Shown: one piece after another, positions 11,901 to 23,900 of the stretch
Position numbering within the stretch: the first letter of the stretch is position 1
Layout of the letters: every line of letters begins with the position of its first letter
The notes under the pieces: model-generated
Databases searched by the model: none
Seen by the model: the letters and a program-made list of their open reading frames with translations, nothing else
What the model was told of the DNA's origin: nothing
NCBI GenBank assembly: GCA_903813345.2
Contig: CAIIXF020000011.1
Coordinates: 34,464,166-34,528,165 of the forward strand
DNA length: 64,000 nt
Direction of reading: 5' to 3'
From: Owenia fusiformis
Taxonomy: Eukaryota > Annelida > Polychaeta > Sabellida > Oweniidae
Program-made: the position numbers and the translations under genes

Positions 11901-14900
11901 AATGACAATTCAGAATTTATTTTGGCGCGTGTTTCCTCAATCTCGCTGATTGGTAGAAGAAAGGTCAGCGCGTAGGTCAGAAGTGATTTATTACCCGAAC
12001 TGTCACCGGCACCTGTTGTGGGGGCGGTGCTACTAAACTGTAATATGGTTTCTACTAGGCAGAGTGTAGTTTAACTAAACTCTGCACTCAGGGTACTTTT
12101 AACACTGTCTTGTAATCAAAATTGAATAAAGGGTTAGCTATCCCTACACATTCATGCATAATCCTTACCATGTTCATATAACCAGGAATGCTTGTAGGAT
12201 TAAGTGTTCGAGCCAGAAATGTCATATATGCCACAATAGTCATTTGTGTAGCTGGCACAGGAACTAAATTAAAATAAGTACAGAACCTCAAATAGACCAA
12301 TCGCATTGATTCATATGTTTTCTTAGTTGAATCTGCATATGCTGCCTGTCTATACCCAGAAGTCTCTTTAATAAGGTCATTCCACTCACTTAACAAACCT
12401 GCAATACAATATTATGAGCAGAATAAGACATATGCCCATACAAATTAAAAAACAGTTCTTTGTTATATATGTTATAATATAGAGGCACCTTAACTACTTT
12501 ACATAAGCTATTTAAACAGTTTTTCTCTGTCAATCTGCTTATAATATCACTGACAAAGTTAGCTTTTGTATTAATGTAGCGAGCAGTAATATGAAAGTTA
12601 TATTGAACTGATAGCCAAAACAATGTGCGGAGCCATTCCATGACAGTTTTGTTCTTGCTGGTTCCTTTATTAATTTGAAACATTGTAGCTATATTATCTG
12701 TATAAACTACTATATGAGTGTCTCGCCAGTATGTAGCCCAGCGTTTTGCTGCTAGGACTACAGTTATAAGTTCCTTCTCATTTATGTGTAAATCAGCCAC
12801 TGAAGGATAATCTGCAGACCAATTAACATAAAACCAGTCATTTGCATATGCCGCACCAGCACCAGCAAGGCATGAGTCACTTGTAAAAATTCCATTGGGA
12901 GGAATATCCTCAATAAATGGAACAGCGTCTTTGGATTGTTCATATAAAGTAATGCAATCCTTCCACCATTGTATATCTGCGCGTGCTTGCTTGTTTAATC
13001 TTGTGTGATAGTTTCTGCTTTTAATTGAACACATCAGGTTGATTATGCGCCGGAGGAATGTACGGCCTCCACGTATCACCTTTGCCGCCCAGTTCAATTT
13101 CCCTATCAATTTTTGCAGCTCAAGCTTTGTAGCAGATTTTTTATTAATCCATTTTGTCAATAGCATATGAAGGTTAGATACTTTCTCAGATGGTAAGCTT
13201 AGTGTACGTTGTTTACTGTTAATCTGCACTCCCAAATAAGTAAGTTCCTGGCATGGTCGGACTACTTTTTCCCAACTTATACTGAAACCAAGATTTTGGA
13301 GTAAGTTAATCAATTCAGTGTATCCTTTTCCACACTCCTCTTTGGAGTTACCAGTCACTAAGAAATCATCTAAGTAAGATATAACAGAAAAACCCCTGCG
13401 TTTCATCATCCTTGTCACAGAGTTTGATAACTTAGTGAATATATATGGAGCTTTTGAACTTCCAAACATCATACGAGTATCAACTAAATATGTTGGTTCT
13501 TTATGACCTGAGAAAGTCCACTGTAGACCTGAAATATCATAGCACGAGTCGTGAATGCTTACACTTCTATATGCTGCCCGAAGGTCTACCTTCGCAATGT
13601 ATCCATTCACTGGTATTAATTTTAATGCACTATCAATGGTTTCATAAACAAATGGATCATGAGAAACATAACTATTCATGCTAAAATTCTCCGGCCGACT
13701 CCCATCATGAATTAATCTCACTGAACTTCCATCATTTTTTAATATTGCTCCAAGTGCACTAACTATTTTTGGCTTGCTAGACACACAGACATAAGCGCCA
13801 TCCTTTATTTCACGTAAAATTTGTTTTTCTACTAGATCTTTGTATTGCTCCACCGATTTGTTATTGCGCACAAAAACATCCTTCACTGTTGAGAAATCAT
13901 CAATTATTTTAAATCCATCCCTTATGCCCTGTAATATGTATTCGCGATCAATATCATTCCGAAGTTCTTGTTCCCATACATCTAGTTTACTGCTGAGTGG
14001 GCCGGTTACGAAAACGAGGCGGAACGTCCGTGTTTGTATTCCTTTGGGGTGGATTATCTTGGGATTCCACTACCCCGGGTGTTGAGACTTGAGCAGCATG
14101 CTGACTCTCGGGGTGATTCCCATTACATGTTGCACAAGTATGACTATACTTGCACCTAGGACCATATGTGCAGACTTTCTTGTTGTAATCATTACACTTT
14201 TGTTGCCATTTGCTCCAACCTGCTTTCACACGTGATGGTTCTTGAATGGATACGAGGTAATGATCTTTGAAATGTTTGTTAACATCACTCCATGCGACAT
14301 TTTCTTCCGCTACGTATCTACGGTGGACGTCATCCAAGATCATGACCGAGCTAACAGTATATTGTTGTAAATAATCTCCAACCTTTGTTGTATATTCAAT
14401 ATAGTCCATCAATGTTTCATATGATATTCCATCTTTTAACAGTTTTTTCATAATTCGGCCATTAGCAGCTGTCCACTGTGCCACTGTCACTTTCTCGACA
14501 GAGATCTTAGGGTTTTTTGATGGCTGCCATGCGAGTACAACAGAACCAGCTTTGAATAATGGCACTTCAGGCTCCGCACGGTATGATTTGGTCACGAAAT
14601 CAGGAATCAATAAAGGCTTACCCTTTCTCTTTCATGCCAACATCACGTGCACCAGCGCCAGAGTTGTCATTCTGGGCCAATGTCTCCGGTCTTTCAAACA
14701 TATTGGAGATGAGATCGTTCAACTGGCTGTCTTTTTGCAAGTCCTTCATTGTAGTTTTAGTCGAAGGTCCTTTTGTAAATGCCTTTTCCTCATCGGCCTC
14801 GGATAGCTTGTGATTATCAGTTTTTAATTGTTTTATCTCTTTTTCTAGTAATTATAGTTCTCTTTGTTCTAGTAAGGCATCTCTTTCTTTGGTGAGGTCT

Positions 14901-17900
14901 AATTTCTTTTGAGTTTGACCTTTTTCTATTTCTGATTCCGATTCTAAATCCCATTTTGGCAATTTTTCAACGTCCTTTTGCCTATTTTTCCTTGTTTTCT
15001 TGGTGCTACCTCCCATCTTTATCTGGTATATATAGAATTGTCAATCAATGTGTACAAAATGTTCAATTTTTGGGATTGTAAGCACAATTTCAGCAATTTC
15101 TGCTAAACTTAAAAACTATGGCTGCTGTGCACATGGCTTAAACATTAACAAATCAGCAGACAGCATGCCCCTTACATCAATGAACAATAACAAATATCCT
15201 ATTTAAAATCAAATAAAACTTGCAGTCTTATTTTTATATATAATTTCATTGGACAGCTTACTATATGGATGTATCCTTCTCGATAACAGGATGCTAGATG
15301 TAGCAGTGTATCAGAATCTCTTTCAATCTCTTTTCATTCAAATTAATCCACTAGAACCATATACATATTATCGGTAACTTTACATATGCTCTTACTGTCA
15401 CCATTTCATCCAGATATCCATATTCTGAACGATAGTACATAATTCCTATGTATCTTTGGCATACAGCTTTAGATGCTCGAGTCTATTGTTTTTGTTGTGT
15501 CATTGCCGAGCTAGTCTTTTGGAATATGTACTGCATATCCAGGATTGCCAAGATTGCCATGTACATGTACGTAATGGGAATAAAACTTGTTTTCAGAGGT
15601 TGAGATGATTCGTCAGTTGAGAAATCCTGAAATGGTAAAATGTATATTCCGTATATAATTTCAAAGGAAATGTTTTTGTTTTTTTACAGAATTCAAATTT
15701 ATTTCTAATAATCAATACAATAGAATACATATGAGCAACTTGCCATTGTTGATAAGTCAACACTATCGGCCATTGGAACAATGTTAATAAAATAAAAATT
15801 TATATTAAGAAATACACAAAGGAAATTGTATAAGAGATGTATAAGTCAAATGATCTATAAAAACTCCACAGTATTTACCTTTCTATATGATATTCATGTT
15901 CTTATAAAAAATTAGTGAAAAGTTTATATCTAGTCTTTTGGATACAAACCTTGTGATACAAACAACTGTGCTTACATGTAGGCCTATTCATACTGAATAC
16001 TGTACACTGATGAACTGGCAAGCTTGGTGCGGAAAGTCACTTTCATCTGCTGATTTTCCAGTAGGTAATTTTCAAACTGCATAGCCAGGATTGCCAAGTT
16101 TTCAGAGGGCGAGATGATGCATTGTTGGAGAAATCCTGGAATTGAAAAATGAATGTTCATATTATACACCATTCTACATAATGGTAATATCAGATCATAT
16201 TAATGAATTTGATAATTATCAAAACTATAGTGTATAGGAATAATTTCATTTTTATTAAAACTATCGCTTTTATTGCTATATGTTAGAAAACTTCAGGACT
16301 GATCTGAATTAGTTTTTCTGATTATATCAGATAATATTGATGATAGTGCTAATTTTGATAAATATCAAAATCATCAATAATATCTGATAATGTTAATTTC
16401 ATATGTGCCCTGTAGGTTATTCCATACTCCAAATTTATCAATAATTGATGATTATCAAATTTATTGACTAATTTATCACTACTAGAATTTATAGCTATTG
16501 ATAAAAGTGAGTTTCTGCACCTAAATGGAACTGCCTGTATATTGGTATGAGTAATGTATATTTTGAAAAAAGTAAATGTCACACTCCGATGACTGATATG
16601 AACTTAAGAATAAAAACAAGTCTTGCATAAACCCCTGGTCTTTTCCCAATCAGTCATTTTTAAATTGACCAATATGTAGACCAATATTTCCATACAGTGT
16701 CAAGGGATCAAAGGAAGAGACTGAAATATTGTTATGCAATTAATTCAATATGGGATAATCATATATCTCGTATTAATATTTTATTGTATTTTATTTATCA
16801 ATTTACCTCAGTGTAAAGCTGCTTGTGTCTGCTTGAGACCCGGGCTTGAGATTGGATTTTCAGCAAAAATCAAACAAATTGTTCCATCAAACTAGTCGTC
16901 GTTATCGTCCATAAATAAATCAGGCATCTGTCAGATGTACTTGGGACGGCTTATTGATAGTAAGTATCGATCTAGCAACTCAAATACGGCAAGATTCATC
17001 GTTAAATAGACAGAACAACGACGTAATGTACAGAAAACTGAAATTTCACGTTGACCGGAAATTGTTGAAAATCTCTACCGGATTACGTTACAAGCGACGT
17101 CCTATTGGTCAATTCACATTGGCGCTAACGTAGCCATCTTTAAAACTCCAAATTTTGTCAATAGTCAAATGCGGTAAGTAATTATTAAAAATTAGGGCTA
17201 TAAATCGAAAATGTGCTCGCATAAAATCATTTTCTGGTATCTCTAGTATTGCCTCGAACGCTTTTTTCGTCAATTCGTGCTAAATTGAAGATTTGTTTGT
17301 ATGAATGCGGGAAACAAAAAATTCATCGAAATTAACAGTTTTCCAGCGTTCATTTCTTTATTAATGATCCGATTTTAACGATCATACTCATTTTTGTGGG
17401 GAAGGATATGCTTAATCTCTATGGAAAATATCAAGTCAATCCATGCGCTAGATCAAAAGATCCTGCGAGCGAAGTGCATTTTACACTTACTCTGTTACGT
17501 GCAGACGCCGGGGGTCATTTCCAAAAATTTCTAGCTTGTTATATAAAACTTAATGAACTTGTTTATATGATCGAATATGAATATTTATTGATCAGTGGCA
17601 ATAAAATAAGACCCCAAAGTACAAAAACCTGAATAACTAATCACAGACCTCTAGTACTTCTGTTAGTAGAACACTTTTTCAAGTCCCAAGACCAACCGGT
17701 TTAATGTTAAATGAGCCTCTATAAGTGGAACACTCCCAAGTGATACACTTTTTAGAGGTACCAAAGGTGTTCCACTTAGACAGGTTTTACTGTATGTAAA
17801 GCAATTTGGCGCATACTAAATGCACTGAGTCCAGGGCTTAAATCCTTAGATAACATACAGTGAAACCTGTAAATGTGGAACACATCTGTAAGTAGAACAC

Positions 17901-20900
17901 CTCCCAAGGTACCAAAGGTGTTCCACTTAGACAGGTTTTACTGTATATATGCATCCCTCACCTTTGTTTCTTCTAAGTTCTTCTGCCTGAGAAATATTGT
18001 TCCTATGGCTGTGAGACAGAGAACTGTTGCTTCAGTACTGGCCTTAACTTTGTCTTTTAGTTTGTCAAGGAATGAAGAGGCTTCATTTGGATCTATAAAT
18101 ACAGTGTCATAAAATTCATCAGCCCATTCATGGGTAAAAGGCAAAAAGGTAGCAATTGCCTAGCAACAGAGGCTGAAAATTACTTAACATCATATTACAT
18201 TACTTAACATGAACATTTAACCCTCTAGGTATGAGGCAGGGAGGTGAGGCAATAGCCTGTGTATGTTTTTTATGGAATCAATGGCCCAATTTATATGCCA
18301 AAATGTCCTCTATCTACATATGTGCATGTATGCTTAATCATCATCGTGGGAATCTAATTTTGTTATATTTCAAGGATATTTTACAAAGACTGTTCAAAGT
18401 CAACAAGACCTATTTGAGAAATGCTTAAAAAAGTACTTGCAGTTTATTTTATTTATGGCTAGCTGTGAATTCTGACTAAATAACATTAGAATTTTAAAAA
18501 AAAATTCAAAGTCTTTCAAAAACCACTTTTGAAATTAAAAAATGTCTTTCAATCATATCTCCCTGTGTCCCTCAAAAAATATCATACCGTATATCAACAA
18601 TTGTAAATTTTTGGATGATTGGGATTAAAAAATGTCTTTCAATCATATCTCCCTGTGTCCCTCAAAAAATATCATACCGTATATCAACAATTGTAAACTT
18701 TCGGATGATTGGGATTCGGACCATTGAGATTTGAATGAATGGGATTCGAACAATTGATATTCTGATGAATGGGATTTGGACCATTTGGATTCTAACCCAT
18801 GGGATTCGGTCCATTGGGATTCGGACCAACATTGTGTCCCCTCTGGCCCTTCTAACACCCAATGCTGCCATCTATTCATTAATTTCTCTATATCTGCATA
18901 GCAAATGGTTATTAGGTTGTGTGTCAATCTAACCTTAGCCTAGTCTTTTGATTGCTTTTTTAGGTCTTATTGACACACCCCAATTGAAATAGACTATAGA
19001 TAGTTCTTCAAACATGCAATCGAACGAAAATTAATTCTATGTATGTAGACATAATTTAAGCTGAACTTATGAGAGTTCAGCTAGACATGGATGAGAGAAA
19101 AACAAAGTACACATATACAGTAAAACCTGCGAACAGGGAATGCTCTTGGGACTGGAGGAAAGTTTCCTTGTTCAGAGGTTTTCCCTATAGAGAGGGGCCG
19201 CACTTTCAGCAAACTCAGAATTGCCGAATAAGCATTTTTTGTATATATACTTTGGGCATTAATTGATTTTTCCAATGCCGACTCCATACTCGGTTGCTAG
19301 ACCTTGTTGTGAGTTGTGACATCTTGGAAGATGTATGAAGTACTCCCACCTCCCTCCTTTAGCTGAGGGTAAGGAGCATTCTCCTGATGTTGATTTTAGC
19401 CGCTGCTGCTGGCGTATGATGATGTGTAGTTGTTGTAATTATTGATAGATTTGGCTCAACATGACACATGTACTTATCTGTTATCTCCATTAACAATTGT
19501 GTCAATCCCTAGATTATCACAACTGATTAGATGTAATTAGGTTTGTTGAAAGGAAGAATAAGTGTCATGATAATTAGTAACAAACAGATTAGTATTAGTT
19601 TTAAAATATATCAGGGTAATTAACAGTGGGTGGGATGCTTCATCATGTAAACAATTGGCTTATCTTAATCTCAATCATATTAATCCAACCTTTTTAGAAT
19701 CAGATATTGGCTTAAGACTTTCACACCTCTGAAAAATAATGGAATATACAGTGTCACCAATATTCCATATTCCTTGTTCACAGGTGAATTTTCATGATTT
19801 GCACCAAAATAGTGTTCCTTGTTCCCTGTTCACAGGTTTTCCCTACAGAGAGGGTCCGTTAACATGTAAGTCAATGGAAAAATATTTGGTTCTTTTGAAA
19901 AGCATTCCTTGTTCATAGGTTTTCCCTACAGAGAGGTATTCCATCGGACAGGTTTTACTGTATTGTGAAACTTCTGAGAAGTGATTTATAATCTAATACT
20001 CCTAGAATCGATGATATCACTAAAAACAATTGCAACCATCAAGAGCCGATCAAAAATATTATTCCACTATGCAAGCTAAACAGCAAACGACACAGAAAAA
20101 TACCTTGCGCTGATCAATACAACTGTATTTGCCTGACACTCCGACATTTCAAATTCAACAAGCTCATGGCAGACCATATTGAAAGGTATCCCTCAGGGAA
20201 GTATTCTTGGTCCCTGTCTCTTCAATATCTTTATAAATGACATATTTCTAGCCTTGAAGAACTGTAATTTATATAACTATGCTGATGACAACACAATCTC
20301 TGTGATTGGTGAAAACAAACAATCAGTTCTTCAAGACCTGGAATCACAGTCTTCTCTTGCCATCAACTGGTTTAATCAAAATAAAATGCTGGCAAACCCT
20401 GATAAATTTCAGGCTATGGTGTTACAATGTTCAAGGATTAACTCCAATTTCCTCCCAGATACTCTAACTTTTGGCAATTCTTCAATTCAAACAGAGCAAT
20501 CTGTGAAGGTCCTTGGAGTAACCCTTGACAACAAGCTCACTTTTAATGATCACATTAAAGAATTATGCATTAAGGCAGCACGTCAAATCAATGCCCTTAA
20601 ACGGCTTTCAAATTTATTAGACATGAAAAGTCGCATGACAATATTTAAGGCCTTTGTCTTGTCACACTTTAATTATTGCCCGATAGTATGGCACCACTGC
20701 GGCAAGACAAATGCTCTTAAACTGGAAAAGCTCCAAGAAAGATGTCTCCGATTTGTTTACAAGGACTATGAGTCTGATTATGATACTCTTTTAGACAAAT
20801 CAGGCCTGCCCACCTTAACTCTAGGTAGACAAAGGCAGATAGCAATAGAAACCTTTAAAATCATAAATAATCAGTCTCCTAGTTACCTTAACGACATGCT

Positions 20901-23900
20901 TCAGGAGCGTACATCTAGTTACAATTTACGTCACAAAAATACTCTAAATGTTCCATCTTTCAATACTGTAACACATGGCAGACACTCTTTTAGAGTTGAT
21001 GCATGCTTTATATGGAACAATCTACCCAATGATCTCAGAAGTTGTGTATCTCTTACAGAGTTCAAAAAACTAATTAAATCATGGAACGGTGAAAACTGCA
21101 AATGTGCAATATGTAAATGTAAAATGTAAACCTTTCAGATTCTCTGTGCCACTATGTAAATGTATTTTAGTATGACATATGATTTTTTAGTATTTATCTT
21201 GTTAACACTGTTACATGTTTTAAAATTTTATTTTAAAGATTTCTATGTCTATATGTCGGTCAATAGCGCTTGCGCTAATGTTTACTGTACAAAAATTATC
21301 CGACTTGAAATAAATATTGATATGATATGATATACTTACTAAGATTGATCAACTATTATAAAAATGCCGTATAATGCAACGGAGTATATGAGACCTTCTG
21401 AGATATACTACACTCAAGATAGTATAGGAGTAAGGTTCACTGATGGGAATTTCCTAAGTGATGTTTACTACAGCATAATTGAAGGCAATCTTAATCCAAA
21501 TGAGGACATTCCACCTTTGACTGTTGTCTATCATGATGGTAAACCATTTGCACTGGGATGCAGGCGTTTGTATATATACAAAAAACTTGAGGAGCTCGAT
21601 GTTATTCGTAAAGTTATCGTTGAAATAAGCACCCCACAGAGAGAAAGTCATAGATTCCAAAAATTGCTGACTACACAAAATGGCGGGACTTCGATCGAGC
21701 TGAGAGGGCGTTTCAGAGAAAGACGTGCATACGTTTATCCATGGGAGTTCTACAAAAACAGATATCACTATGAAAATTGGACTAAAAGTGAGAAGTTCAA
21801 GGCTAAAAACAGAAGTAAGTAATTCCAGTAAACATACAGATGATGAATATGATATCTTACCAAATATTTTGCACATTTGAATTATCTGAGTGAGCGCCTA
21901 CCAAGAGAAAAAATATCTTTCGCCGAATCTCTATTAGTCCTTGTTGAACCACTGTTTCAAATACCAACACTCAAATATCTACATATCTTGACAAATGAAA
22001 AAAAATATAATTGTCTTTTCTTGTTAAGATCAACTTTTAAGTATACTTCAGTCACAATTTCAGAGAGCTGAAAAATCTAATTCAGTGATGATGTATCATG
22101 TTTTGTTAGAGATATAAATTCAGCTCAACTATTATTTCAAGAATCAGACCACTTTTATCTTACAACAGGTTTAAAATTAAATAAAGAAAAAACAAATGCA
22201 ATGTGGATTGGCTCAAATAAAAACAACATTGAAACGCCATTAAACATAACATGGCAAATAGGGGAAAATGCAAAAGTGAAAATTCTAGGAGTTGGGTTTT
22301 CAAATCAATGTTCAGCTGCACAGATTGAGGAGAACTGGTTACCAAAAATAATTAAAATGGAAACGTTGATAAAAAATTGGAGTAAACGTAATCTCACATT
22401 GAAGGGTAAAATTACTCTTGCAAAAAGTATAATAGCCTCACAAGTGACATCACTTTTAATGTCATTCAAAGCTCCAGATAAATATTTGGAAAGAATAAAT
22501 AGTATCTTACATAAATTTATTTGGGGGAGTGAAAAAGGAAAAGATAGAATAAAAAGAAATGTTTTAAGACAAAGTTATGATAAGGGAGGTTTCAAAATGA
22601 TAGATATTTTTGTAAGTCAGGATGCACTCTTAATGACATGGGTTAAGAGAATTGTTGCAATTGAAAATTCAAATTCAAAATGGAAAGGAATAGCGCTACA
22701 TTACTTAAACAAATGGCGAAGATATTTTTAAATATAATACAAATGAGCGAAACCTTAAATCAAAAATAAAGTTAAAAGAAATTCCAGTTTTCTATGAATA
22801 TTTAGTTAGTATTTGGCTTAAATATCAACATGTTAACAAGATCATAAAAAATGGGACAAGGCAAAAGAAAATGGACGATTTTGCAATATGTGCAATTTAA
22901 ATCAAATTGAATCAATTGAGCATTTTCTATGCCACTGTGAATATTATCATGAAGAACGTTTGGGTTAAACAAATTTTACAATGAGCATTTTGGAATGATG
23001 AGTGATTAAGACACTATGGTAATTGCTTGTGAGAACAATTATCTTTCATTGCAAGTTTTGCCAATCATCCACGCAATGTTCCTAAAAGGGACATTCCTGG
23101 CCAGACCATTTCTATCCTGATATGGTAGCCTTAATCATATTTATGCTTTCCATATTTAGCAAAACATGGGAAAACGTTTTAATATAGTCAATATTGATCA
23201 TTTAAAAAATGTAGTACTCATTTCCAGGAAGCTGCCATCTTTTAAGATTTCACTCAGGAAGTGATGTCACCAACTCTCAACTTTCATGACCTTGCCTAAA
23301 ACAATCTAAGAAAGTAGCACAAAATCGCTTCTAGACAAGTGGTCCTTACTTTATGTACAAAAATATCTTCAGAGCTTGTCAGCTTAAAATAAAAGAAGAG
23401 GTTCTTAAAAGGATTAAATAGTAGACAAAATTGAAAAATAATATTCAGCTGGTTTTGTAATTCTTAGTAGCTCCTTGCCTCATATTATATACAAAGTTGA
23501 GAGTCAATGACATCACTTCCTGAGTGAAATCTTAAGAAGATGGCAGCCTACTGGAATTGAGCACTACATTTTTAAGTGAGCAATGTTGACCATATTAAAA
23601 CATTTTTCCGTGTTCTGCTAAACATGGTAATCATATATATGGTTGTAGCTACCATATTAGGAGAGAGATGGTCTGGCAAGGAATATTCCTTTAAGAGAAA
23701 AGCCTCACTTGCAAATTAAGAGTCTTATACAACTTTGAAACAAATTATAAACATGATTAAATAGCTGAACTTTGTAATAACTTTTTTTTATAATATTATA
23801 CTTGTAACAATAATTTAAAAATAAGACAGTGTGCCATGCTTATAGTATTCACATACCAAATGAACAAAACGCTCCACTACTTTTCGAGTTATAGTAATAG

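Larger units (their letters stand above)
10562..15239 (-). mobile_element. Ngaro-like tyrosine-recombinase retrotransposon with split direct repeats
   Basis: A 4.7-kb element on the minus strand inside PSMD13 intron 4. In its own orientation the order is repeat A1 (15239-15092), gag, RT/RNase H, tyrosine recombinase, repeat B1 (11012-10885), A2 (10885-10738), a 48-base spacer, and B2 (10689-10562). A1/A2 (148 bp) and B1/B2 (128 bp) are near-identical pairs, and B1 and A2 abut. This A1...B1A2...B2 layout is diagnostic for Ngaro/PAT-type elements, which integrate by a tyrosine recombinase rather than an integrase. No methyltransferase domain is seen after RNase H, favouring Ngaro over PAT/DIRS. 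The copy is damaged in gag but its pol and recombinase frames are open. Confidence 0.9.

Noticed and set aside
17396-17632. 78-codon plus-strand ORF
   Set aside because: No homology recognised, no splice context, and inside PSMD13 intron 4.
21454-21876. Minus-strand ORF of 140 codons, mirrored at 31133-31507
   Set aside because: Antisense shadow of ParB-like exon 1; it lacks splice-compatible partners and protein-like composition.
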